A stretch of DNA of 32,552 nt from Leucothrix mucor (GTDB lineage Bacteria > Pseudomonadota > Gammaproteobacteria > Thiotrichales > Thiotrichaceae). This document shows positions 25,034 through 32,552 of this stretch, one piece after another (the stretch's first letter is position 1; each line of letters starts with the position of its first letter). The notes beneath the pieces are model-generated. The model was not told the origin of the DNA and did not search any database. It was given only the letters and a program-made list of their open reading frames with translations. The DNA lies in contig DQSN01000079.1 in assembly GCA_015663245.1 (NCBI GenBank), positions 1-32,552 of the forward strand. Reading direction: 5' to 3'. Made by a program: the position numbers and the translations under genes.

Positions 25034-28000
25034 GGTTTGCTGTCCTCCATTATTTCTGTTTTTATTGTTGAGTCATTATCATAAGTCTTTAATTTGAGCG
25101 TTTCTTGATCGAACTTATAGAGAATCTGTGTAAAAAAGCCTTCAGCGGTATAGCTACTGGTATCAAACTCATTATCAGTAAAGCCTTCAAAGTTATACCC
25201 AAGACTGATCTTGGTATTTTTAGCAGGGGAAGCACTCACAGAGACACCTGCTACCTTTTCAATATTGTCATTCTCCCAGTCACGCGAATAGCCTGCATGT
25301 GCGCCAACCGCCCACATTTTGCTAAGTTTGTATTTTGCTTCGATAAGTCCCACATCCACAGTACTGTCTTCTTGTTGCTCTGCATCATTAGACGACATGA
25401 TGTGTTGTATACCGTGGTGTAGTCCTACTTCAAAGTCATCATTAATTTGCTTGTTAATGTGAATATTGTTGATGAGCTTTCTAGTTTGCGTATGCTCGGA
25501 GCCATTTTTATCTGTCTCATCAATATAATCGAGACGTTCAAGTACGCTATAACTAGCATCGAAAGGCTGCCATGCTGCGCCTAAACTGATAGTTGATTGT
25601 TGATGTTGCTCATTATTATGCTTGCTGGAGCGTAAACTTCTAATTTTGGCGCTCAGGTGTTTGCCTTCCGCTATTTGGTGATTTAGTTCTAGCTGTACAT
25701 TAATTTTATCTTCAAGATCACCATCACGGTGTTCAAAGCGTCCCGAGCTACTCCAGCTATTATTTTTCCATTTATACGCTAGGCTAGTGGCAATATAATC
25801 ATCACGGTTGCTACCATGTTCTTTTAAAGCATCGTCTGCCGATGTTGTCTGCTTGATGATTGAGTCAATGGTGGTAGCTTGATCAAGGCTAAAATCAATG
25901 AGTAAATGATCGCTTAACTTTGCATGCTGTGATAGCCCAACCAGCGCATAGGTATCTGATCGATCAACTTTATTTTCTCTGCTTAGCGATGTTTTTAGTT
26001 TTGCGCCTTGCCATAATGAGCTGCTGATACCCACGCGAGTACTTTGTGTGATGGAGTCGTCATCATCAGAAACTTCGTGCTCTGCAAAGAGATTAACTCT
26101 ATCGCTAAGAGCAACATCTAGCCCAACAATTGCTTTATCAGGATCATTGCTTGTGTGGTTTCTGCCTGCTATTTGCCTCTCAATATTGCCATGTAAAGTG
26201 GCTTTTCTGTCCTTTGTAGAAATGCTGCCACCCAATAGCAGTGCGGTACTGCCAGAACTATCGCTTACTGTGGTATTTTTAGATTGGCGCACTCCAATAG
26301 AGAGGTTGGAGTTCTCAAACTGTTTTTCAGCTTCGATTGAAAGACGCTGTGTAATATCATCATTTTGTAGGTTTGTTTGTTGTGAAATATCACCTTTAAT
26401 TTTAGTATTTGCATTGATTGTATAGCGACTACTTAGTCCTAGCTTTTGTGTTCCTTTTTCACTGGTTTTCTGTTGCCCTAAGCCAAAGTTAGCTTCTTGT
26501 TTGCGTATATAAGCAGTTGATTCTGTCTTTTCAGTGCTTTTCTTTATTTCAGCCAACCACGCACGCCCTTGAGATTTTTTGTTATCGCTTGTCGTTTGTG
26601 TTTGCGCTACTTCTGCATGTATTTCTGTATTTTTGCTAGGCTTATAAGTAAGGTCTAACCCCACAAGTCGACCTGTGGAGTCATCACTATTACCTTCTTG
26701 GATAATACTTAGGCCTGTTTCGAGCTTGTTATCATTAAACTTAGCCGCTACACGCCCACCTGCCACTAAATTTTTCTCATTATTGTCATCGCTTTCATAA
26801 TCGACCACAATAATATTGGTGTTTAGATTTTTATCGCGCCCAGCAATAGGAAATTTGAAGAATAGGGTGCGGCTGTCGTAATCAATATCGTAATCTTTAT
26901 GGCGCACCATCGTTTGTGAGGAAACAATTTTCCCAGAGTTAAGCTGGTCACGTGCCTCAAGGCGGATTACTTCACTATTTTGCACAATAGGACGGCTTAA
27001 ATGATACAGCCCTGATGTACCATCACCGATGATTTCATCACGTTGGTGACGCTTTTCGGTATAACTGGCAAAGAGGTTATAGCTAAATTTATCACCATGA
27101 TACTCACTGTGTAATCCATCTAAAATACGCTCGTAACGTGATAATTCAGTGACCGTTAAACCTGTGCGGTAATCCCCAAATAGTGCATAAAATTGGTTTT
27201 TTTCTAGTTTTAGATAAAGTTTGTGCGAACTACTGGTTTCATATTGGCTATTAGATTTGTCTGCATACACGGTATACCACGTATCGGGGTCAATATTGCC
27301 TTCAAGCTGTGCGCCATTTTCAGTATTTTTATGACGTTGTTTTGCACTATCGTAGGCGAGCGTTAAGAGGTAATCCCCCTTAATTCTACCTTTAGCAAAT
27401 AAAGCGAGTCGCCCATGCTTGTAGTTTTCAGCCTGATTTTTATCGATAAGTGTTTGCAGATTGCCACTCAACTTTTTATGGGCGAGTGTACCTTCTGCAA
27501 TACCAACCAGAATCCAGTTGCGTAGTTTAGGCTTTAACCATGCGTTAATATTTTGTGTTTTATTAGCCAAATTAAAATCAATACTAATCTGTCCTGAGCG
27601 TGTAGTAGGAGTAAGTTTGATATGAGCAATACCACCCTCCTTAATGTAATACTTGTAGTTGCCCTTTGTGCTGGACTCATCATCAACTGTGTCAGTATTA
27701 CTTTGCTGTGCAATATTGTAATCCCCAGCTTTAATACTAAAGTAGCCATGTGTATTCGCACGCATCGGAAAGCCGTCTTCATCTTTTATACGTAGCGTAA
27801 TAATGGGTGAGTTTTTCCCGTCCGCAATCAGCAATGATTCTTTTTCTAAATACTCAATATTAGAGGGTGTTCCCGAGAAGTGGATAGTATGCGTTTTACG
27901 CGCTATTTCTTTGCCGCTCTTATTGAGTAAAATAGCCGTCAAAATATTGTCGCGCTGCTTAATATTAATATCGACCCCACGCCAGCGACGAATGGTTACA

Positions 28001-29718
28001 GTACCCGCTTTATTGGTGGTGCTACCATCGTAATTAAGCATGCTGATCGGCTTGTCGTTGAGGTACAGTTTTACTTTCTGTTTAGGAGGGTGCTTGATTG
28101 CAATTTTGGTTGAGGCTATTGCTGGCACATAGTTATGTGGTGGCCACAAGATTTCAAAGCCAATATTTGCATTATTAACGAATTGTTTATTGTATTTTTT
28201 TAATGGATCGTTGCTACTGTTTTTAAGTGCTTTGTTTGATTTTTTCTCTAATGGAATCGCCAATTTATTCTTCGCAACATAAAAATCAGCACGCCACAGT
28301 GTTTTGCTATTTACAAATTTTGAAATTTTACTGCCTGCACGATCATTATCATGGTCACAATCAATTGCACGATAGCCAGTAGGGAGGCTATCAATATCCA
28401 ACTGCATTACATGTGCTTGTTGGCTAAGACCTTCCATATGCCAATAGCCATCTTTGTCACTGAGTACGCTACGTCCTGATTCAGTATAAATTCGTGTGTT
28501 TGCTAAGGCTTTTCGTGGCGCTGCTTTTTCACAACCGATATAAACACGTCCCGTAATAATGATGGTATTTGTCATTAACACGTCTTCGATACGTACTCTA
28601 GCTTTAGCAATATTAGAGGTGTCATTTTGGGAAAAAGCTTGCGCGCGGTTAGTAATATCAGCAATGGCTGTATTGATACCAATTTTTGTTTTGTAGCGTA
28701 ATACCCAGCCTGAATCTACGTTACTAGGCATATTACCCAATGTAAAAGTAAGGCTACGACCTTGGATTCTGATCGCCGATTCAGGCAACACTGCACCATT
28801 TAGAAGTGCCGTACCATTTTGATAACGAAGACCAATTGGCAAAGTGTCCTGTATTTTTATATCGTTAAGGGGTTTGTCGATACTACTGTTGCGTAAAGTG
28901 ATTTCATAGCTAATCACATCTCCAATAGAGGCAGATTTTTTATCAGCTGTTTTACTTAGGTTGAGTGTGCCAACAGGGTCAATGACAGCAGCCGTCATAC
29001 TGATATCAGTGCTATCAACTTGATCATGGTAACTAACGGTCAACTTTGCGCCACGTTTGACGTTAAATCTTCCATCAAAATTAACAGTTTCTCCCGAGTG
29101 CGTGGGTACTGCGCCAATAAAAATACCTGAACTGGGAGAGGTTTCTTTTAGCTGGATGACTTCTTTATCGTTAGTCTCTGGAATGGTAACGGTTACAAAA
29201 ATAGTTTCCCTAATCTTTGGATCAAGGTTTTGGTCAAAGTCTTGAACACGAATGATAATAGGCTCATTAGTAATAAACTGATTTGCTTCTATTATTTTTA
29301 CAGGAGCAGGAAAGATAATTTTATCGCCATTAATACGCGTGATGACATCAATGGGGTTCCATAATTTCCCACCATTTTCACTGCTGTTATAAGCAGAGGA
29401 TGATAGTGTCGTGTCTTCGCCTCCATCTGAAAGGCGATGAAAACTAATAATAGAAGGTGTGTAAGTATCGGTTGTTATTAAAACGCTGGCTGTTGTTAGT
29501 TCTTGTGAGCCATCAACTGAGTAATTGGCAGTAGCTACACTGTTGATGACTGTTCCAGATAAAGTTGCAGCCATGCTCATTTGTAGTGTTGATAAAATAA
29601 AAACAAAGCTCAAAATCATAGACAGCACAAAGCACTGGCATAGTTGAGCCAGTTTGTTTTTGCTGCGCGTTAAAGCTTTCATCTCAACGCTATGTGAGTT
29701 ATGTATTTTAGGGTTCAT
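25030..29718 (-). CDS. Large outer-membrane protein: Ig-like domains plus beta-barrel
   Basis: A 1562-aa protein. A long signal peptide ends near residue 50 (MSMAA). Domains: about 51-90 short beta segment; 91-245 beta-rich region; 250-350 DUF11 (LNLSKTADKKSASIGDVISYEITLRN in pieces); 385-485 carboxypeptidase-regulatory/SpaA-like domain (ITGRVYIG, SDKDGYWHMEGL, ADFYV); 520-715 further Ig-like domains (LRIKDEDGFP). From about 735 to 1536 it alternates short polar/hydrophobic strands of outer-membrane type, ending GFFTQILYKF, a BAM beta-signal-like strand, then an unusual 26-residue tail. It resembles the DUF11-plus-barrel family of Deinococcus and proteobacteria, of unknown function. It could be a subunit exporter or an anchor. 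The ATG at 29682 is an alternative start. Confidence 0.75.
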   Translation of the reverse strand: MNPKIHNSHSVEMKALTRSKNKLAQLCQCFVLSMILSFVFILSTLQMSMAATLSGTVINSVATANYSVDGSQELTTASVLITTDTYTPSIISFHRLSDGGEDTTLSSSAYNSSENGGKLWNPIDVITRINGDKIIFPAPVKIIEANQFITNEPIIIRVQDFDQNLDPKIRETIFVTVTIPETNDKEVIQLKETSPSSGIFIGAVPTHSGETVNFDGRFNVKRGAKLTVSYHDQVDSTDISMTAAVIDPVGTLNLSKTADKKSASIGDVISYEITLRNSSIDKPLNDIKIQDTLPIGLRYQNGTALLNGAVLPESAIRIQGRSLTFTLGNMPSNVDSGWVLRYKTKIGINTAIADITNRAQAFSQNDTSNIAKARVRIEDVLMTNTIIITGRVYIGCEKAAPRKALANTRIYTESGRSVLSDKDGYWHMEGLSQQAHVMQLDIDSLPTGYRAIDCDHDNDRAGSKISKFVNSKTLWRADFYVAKNKLAIPLEKKSNKALKNSSNDPLKKYNKQFVNNANIGFEILWPPHNYVPAIASTKIAIKHPPKQKVKLYLNDKPISMLNYDGSTTNKAGTVTIRRWRGVDINIKQRDNILTAILLNKSGKEIARKTHTIHFSGTPSNIEYLEKESLLIADGKNSPIITLRIKDEDGFPMRANTHGYFSIKAGDYNIAQQSNTDTVDDESSTKGNYKYYIKEGGIAHIKLTPTTRSGQISIDFNLANKTQNINAWLKPKLRNWILVGIAEGTLAHKKLSGNLQTLIDKNQAENYKHGRLALFAKGRIKGDYLLTLAYDSAKQRHKNTENGAQLEGNIDPDTWYTVYADKSNSQYETSSSHKLYLKLEKNQFYALFGDYRTGLTVTELSRYERILDGLHSEYHGDKFSYNLFASYTEKRHQRDEIIGDGTSGLYHLSRPIVQNSEVIRLEARDQLNSGKIVSSQTMVRHKDYDIDYDSRTLFFKFPIAGRDKNLNTNIIVVDYESDDNNEKNLVAGGRVAAKFNDNKLETGLSIIQEGNSDDSTGRLVGLDLTYKPSKNTEIHAEVAQTQTTSDNKKSQGRAWLAEIKKSTEKTESTAYIRKQEANFGLGQQKTSEKGTQKLGLSSRYTINANTKIKGDISQQTNLQNDDITQRLSIEAEKQFENSNLSIGVRQSKNTTVSDSSGSTALLLGGSISTKDRKATLHGNIERQIAGRNHTSNDPDKAIVGLDVALSDRVNLFAEHEVSDDDDSITQSTRVGISSSLWQGAKLKTSLSRENKVDRSDTYALVGLSQHAKLSDHLLIDFSLDQATTIDSIIKQTTSADDALKEHGSNRDDYIATSLAYKWKNNSWSSSGRFEHRDGDLEDKINVQLELNHQIAEGKHLSAKIRSLRSSKHNNEQHQQSTISLGAAWQPFDASYSVLERLDYIDETDKNGSEHTQTRKLINNIHINKQINDDFEVGLHHGIQHIMSSNDAEQQEDSTVDVGLIEAKYKLSKMWAVGAHAGYSRDWENDNIEKVAGVSVSASPAKNTKISLGYNFEGFTDNEFDTSSYTAEGFFTQILYKFDQETLKLKTYDNDSTIKTEIMEDSKP

Positions 29719-29742
29719 TGTTTTTATTATTTTTTATAAGTC

Positions 29743-29785
29743 TTAGGAATATTGTTTATAAATATTGGGGAAACAGTATTCCTAA
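29743..29785 (-). other. Intercistronic stem-loop before barrel gene
   Basis: TTAGGAATA/TATTCCTAA (9 bp) plus, after one mismatch, 5 more pairs (TGTTT/AAACA); 13-nt loop. No U-tract follows on the minus strand, so it is more likely an mRNA stability or processing element than a terminator. It lies between the 333-aa gene and the barrel gene. Confidence 0.6.
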
Positions 29786-29830
29786 AACTGTACGACTAGT
29801 TTTCTTTAGACGTACGAGTTTTTCATTATT

Positions 29831-30832
29831 TTAATTAACAGTAGCGATGATGGTTAGTGTTGCTGTTTGACCTGCAGCTAGATCAAAAGGAGTAGTTGAT
29901 ACTGCATTTCCTGTCGCAGAAGCATTGGTACTTGTTCCACCTGAAATTGTAGGGGTGCCTACAACTGTTAGATCCGCAGGTACGTCATCTGTTATTATAA
30001 TACCTGTTGCTGTGGCTGCTGTTGCAGCATTTACTACCGTAATAGTGTATTCAATAGTGGCACCAGGGATACGCTTTGCATTCGCTGCTACATCGCTGTT
30101 ATTAATCTTCATCTTAGTAACAGTCGATACTTTTTTAACGGTTAAATCCGCAGTATGTATCGTATAAGTATTAATAGCAGAATGGGATGCATCTCCATCA
30201 CCATCACCCGCTGCTCCTGCACTATCTGCCAAAACAGTTTCTACTACTGCTGCATCATCAGCTCCAGATGAAGTTGCTGCTGCCGCAGCCGCTGCTCCAA
30301 CTACCGTTGCTGTAAGACCTATTTTTGAAGTTGCTGCATTAACGATGGCTCCACCACTTGCAGGCATATCACAAAGAACGGTAATGGTAGCTTCTCCATC
30401 TGCTACAAGGTTGACACTTGAAGGGGTGTCACAACTTGTAGGATCAAAGTTATCACCTGAAAGTGCTTTAGAGACCGCAAAACTAAAGTCCTCAGTGCTG
30501 TTGCCATCATTAGTAAGTGTAAAGGTAATGGCTTGATCATTTTTTCCTGGCACAGTAGCAACATTTCCTGAGGTAGCTGTTACGGTTAAATCAATTTTTT
30601 TATCCACTTTGAACGTAGTTGCAGTACCAGCGCCATTACCAGGAGTGCTATTTCCAGTTCCAGAACTTTCAATTTTTGTTTGGGCAGTTCCTCCTACCTC
30701 GTAATTAATAGTCGCTGTATTTGCTATAGAGGTACCCGCTGCTGTTCCAGCCGCCCAAGATGCACTTGCAATAGCAATCGCTAGTACACTAATAGAAAGG
30801 GGAATTAACGTACTTGTTTTAATTATTTTCAT
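29831..30832 (-). CDS. Exported DUF11-like protein, subunit candidate
   Basis: A 333-aa protein from the ATG at 30832 (MKII, like its neighbour at 32407); an ATG at 30844 adds MRIT. Signal peptide ends about 28 (ASASWA-A). Residues 30-90 hold the TSIANTATINYEVGG type motif common at the N-terminus of this protein family. Residues about 95-175 are an Ig-like domain (AITFTLTNDGNSTEDFSF), with Cys134 and Cys154 possibly bonded. An Ala-rich segment (178-230) leads to a DUF11 domain (about 235-333: RIPGATIEYTITVVN, IITDDVPADLTVVG). Very rich in Ala, Thr and Val and almost free of aromatics, as in fibre or shell proteins. A paralogue of the 331-aa protein. Followed by a stem-loop. Confidence 0.72.
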   Translation of the reverse strand: MKIIKTSTLIPLSISVLAIAIASASWAAGTAAGTSIANTATINYEVGGTAQTKIESSGTGNSTPGNGAGTATTFKVDKKIDLTVTATSGNVATVPGKNDQAITFTLTNDGNSTEDFSFAVSKALSGDNFDPTSCDTPSSVNLVADGEATITVLCDMPASGGAIVNAATSKIGLTATVVGAAAAAAATSSGADDAAVVETVLADSAGAAGDGDGDASHSAINTYTIHTADLTVKKVSTVTKMKINNSDVAANAKRIPGATIEYTITVVNAATAATATGIIITDDVPADLTVVGTPTISGGTSTNASATGNAVSTTPFDLAAGQTATLTIIATVN

Positions 30833-30869
30833 GGTTATTCTCATTTTTTGGTTTGTGGTTTTTTTCTAC

Positions 30870-30902
30870 TGTAATCACCTAAAAAAAAGGGGAGTGATTA
30901 CA
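30870..30902 (-). other. Intercistronic stem-loop after 165-aa gene
   Basis: Perfect 9-bp stem TGTAATCAC/GTGATTACA with a 15-nt loop that contains an eight-U run on the minus-strand RNA. It covers the TAA stop of the 165-aa gene. It could set mRNA ends or attenuate transcription into the 333-aa gene; U-run inside the loop, not after the stem, argues against a standard terminator. Confidence 0.6.
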
Positions 30903-31395
30903 ATAATTTTGCTTGAAAGCTTACGTTTTTTTGCTCTGCTGGTGCTAAGTCTTGCAGATAGATCCAGCGAATATGCGTATAGTCTTTTGCGCTAGCAGGG
31001 ATTGCATCACCTTCTTTATTTAAAATGGTTAAGGCTTCTGGTTTGGCCCAGTGCTTACCGCCGTCAACAGAAAATGTAATGTCACTATTTTCACCTTGAG
31101 CAGAACCTACTTGATACAAGGTGTGCTGAGGAATAGGGTTTATCAACTTAATTTTATCAGCAGGTTCAGTGCTAATATTTGTGAAGGTATTTTGATAAAA
31201 AAGTACCGTATTAGGAAGTACTTTGGTGGCAGGAAATAGTTTTTGTACCTGCTTGCCATCTTCAATAACTGTTTTTAATATTTGTACGGTAGATTTAATT
31301 TCTATATGCCCTTGTTTTTCAGCGTAACTATAGGCGAAACTACCAATTAAAAGTCCAATAATAGCTGATGCTTTTAAAATATTTAAGATTTTCAT
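30898..31395 (-). CDS. Exported single DUF11-like domain protein
   Basis: A 165-aa protein from ATG 31395, preceded by AAAGAG 8 nt upstream; the open frame extends to a TTG at 31419 that overlaps the previous gene and is less likely. Signal peptide to about 25 (GSFAYSYA). The mature protein is one Ig-like DUF11-type domain: VLPNTVLFYQNTFTNI, KIKLINPIPQHTLYQVG, ITFSVDGGKHW, and the terminal YTHIRWIYLQDLAPAEQ. This set of motifs recurs in secreted proteins of the DUF11 family of proteobacteria. No cysteine. Gene overlap and spacing put it in one transcript with the 331-aa gene. Confidence 0.72.
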   Translation of the reverse strand: MKILNILKASAIIGLLIGSFAYSYAEKQGHIEIKSTVQILKTVIEDGKQVQKLFPATKVLPNTVLFYQNTFTNISTEPADKIKLINPIPQHTLYQVGSAQGENSDITFSVDGGKHWAKPEALTILNKEGDAIPASAKDYTHIRWIYLQDLAPAEQKNVSFQAKLL

Positions 31396-31411
31396 TTTAT
31401 TATTCTCTTTA

Positions 31412-32407
31412 TTAATCAATAATATAAGTTATTAAAATTGCAAAATGATCAGATGGCTTCATCTGTCCTAGTACTAAAGTGGCAGAATTTTTATTACTAC
31501 TGCCAAAATCACCTTGATCTCTATCTTTTAGGTCACTAAGTGAAATATTATTTAGTTTTAATGAACCTGTTTTATAGTGCATATGTAGTGGTGTAGGATC
31601 GGTAACGACTAAGTTTTTAATCACACCACTTCCTGTTGCACTCACCGATATTTCGTAGGTAACGGCAGTGCCTGGCATGACACGTTCTTTATTATATGGA
31701 CCAACTATTTTCACTATCTTTTTGCTCATGTTTAGGCGTAAAGATGTGGTTATATAAGTCCCTGTTACTGCTGTCTTCCCTTGATCTTTTAGCAACACAA
31801 GATCAACGCCATTGTCTCCCGCAGCAGCAATACTTTGACCAATTGTATATTGACTTATATCCGTAGTATCCGATGTCGCGATAAGTACAATTTTACCAGT
31901 TTCTGATCTACCCAAAGACTCAGGAATACTACTTAGCACATAGATGATGACCGACTCATCAGCCGCCAAGGTTATTTCATTAATATTAACTAAGTATTGG
32001 CTATCAGCATTATTAGTAGAGTTATTTTGTAAGCCTGAAATATTATTTGTTTCTACCCATATTGAATTAACAACTGGATCAAAATTATCACTCGTAATAT
32101 TTGCATGACTTGTTAATAGAAAGCTTTCTGTACCATTGCCTGTATTTGTAAGCTGAAAACTAAGTATCCGATCATTAGCAGGCGTCACTGTAGGCACAGC
32201 CTGACTATCCAAAGAAACCAAATCCATATTCAATACTTCTGCTACTGTAAACTCCGTGGTCGCGCGTAGCCCATGCTCAGGAATACCATCAGCGGTTACA
32301 ACAACCGTATTTGAAATAACAACACCCGCAGCTACTCCCTTCGCTTGCACACTAAAAGCAAGCAATAGAAGTAATAGATTGAGTAGGCTTGTGACAATTA
32401 TTTTCAT
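31412..32407 (-). CDS. Exported DUF11-like protein, first gene of surface locus
   Basis: A 331-aa protein with a signal peptide (1-22, FSVQA). Residues 24-60: VAAGVVISNTVVVTADG, the entry motif of the family. Residues about 75-200: Ig-like domain (RILSFQLTNTGNGTESFLL, then AADESVIIYVLSSIP). Residues about 228-331: DUF11 domain (MPGTAVTYEISVSATGSG, VVTDPTPLHMHYKTGSL). Same layout as the 333-aa protein but richer in Ser/Asn and cysteine-free. Probably an exported structural or adhesive subunit. No clear ribosome site. The gene is followed after 16 bp by the 165-aa gene. Confidence 0.72.
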   Translation of the reverse strand: MKIIVTSLLNLLLLLLAFSVQAKGVAAGVVISNTVVVTADGIPEHGLRATTEFTVAEVLNMDLVSLDSQAVPTVTPANDRILSFQLTNTGNGTESFLLTSHANITSDNFDPVVNSIWVETNNISGLQNNSTNNADSQYLVNINEITLAADESVIIYVLSSIPESLGRSETGKIVLIATSDTTDISQYTIGQSIAAAGDNGVDLVLLKDQGKTAVTGTYITTSLRLNMSKKIVKIVGPYNKERVMPGTAVTYEISVSATGSGVIKNLVVTDPTPLHMHYKTGSLKLNNISLSDLKDRDQGDFGSSNKNSATLVLGQMKPSDHFAILITYIID

Positions 32408-32552
32408 GGGTTTTTATTTAATAGCGGTAAACTATTTTCTATTACATAGGAGAAAATGGTTACTGGGGTTTATTTTAATTATTGTAATCAGTTTATAATT
32501 TTGGAATGAAGCTAAGCTGAATAAAGCTCTCAGGGGAATGAAAGCAGATAGA
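32408..32552. other. Upstream region of surface locus, no clear promoter
   Basis: AT-rich; several TATAAA/TACAAT-like hexamers on the minus strand but no matching -35, and no operator palindrome seen. The promoter of the five-gene locus may lie here or beyond the window; further genes may precede the 331-aa gene. Confidence 0.3.

Noticed and set aside
26048-26425. 125-codon plus-strand frame inside the barrel gene
   Set aside because: Antisense shadow, Ser/Leu-rich, no ribosome site.
23471-32407. Type I chaperone-usher fimbrial operon
   Set aside because: No FimC-like chaperone or usher motif found; the barrel and small proteins belong to DUF11-type families instead.

Overview
The window is a chromosomal stretch of an AT-rich (roughly 40% GC by eye) gammaproteobacterium. 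The evidence is core housekeeping genes with gammaproteobacterial character and order: tpiA-secG-tRNA-Leu(GAG), lptD-surA, pepA-holC, plus nadK, csrA and hrcA. Lineage cannot be fixed from the sequence alone. A Thiotrichales-like relative is a guess.

Layout. 1-4743: a proline-rich lipoprotein running off the left edge, an unlisted 59-codon gene, then an ECF sigma factor of the kinase-linked type, a DinB-like protein and a membrane Ser/Thr kinase. A near-perfect CRP-type palindrome sits about 40.5 bp upstream of the predicted sigma-gene transcription start. 4740-8081 (minus): an endonuclease/exonuclease/phosphatase-type membrane enzyme, and a translationally coupled pair made of a protein resembling LCIB-type beta-carbonic anhydrases and a class I/II aminotransferase. 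8210-11251 (minus): CPBP protease-pepA-holC-small hypothetical. 11511-12895 (plus): tpiA-secG-tRNA-Leu and a terminator. 13027-13581: the C-terminal remnant of a glutamate dehydrogenase. 14060-17510 (minus): lptD-surA, the outer-membrane biogenesis pair. 17666-20825: a hypothetical gene, a rhomboid protease, csrA with an elaborate leader, a hypothetical gene and nadK. 20921-23426: hrcA, a TauE-type permease and a small DEDDh exonuclease.

23471-32407 (minus) is the most unusual part. It holds five consecutive genes for exported proteins: three small DUF11/Ig-like proteins (331, 165 and 333 aa), a 1562-aa outer-membrane protein with periplasmic/surface Ig-like and carboxypeptidase-regulatory-like domains followed by a long beta-barrel, and a 520-aa protein that joins a DUF2341-like and a jelly-roll-like domain to a DUF11 domain. 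The first two gene junctions that contain real gaps carry long RNA stem-loops, and the last two genes overlap by 4 bp. I read this as a candidate cell-surface assembly or adhesion system with subunits, an outer-membrane platform and a lectin-like tip. That reading is an inference from architecture.

Regulatory highlights are the CRP-like class II promoter of the sigma/kinase module, a triple 11-bp tandem repeat upstream of csrA typical of OmpR/PhoB-family operators, and CsrA-like GGA motifs (one in a hairpin loop, one on the start codon) in the csrA leader.
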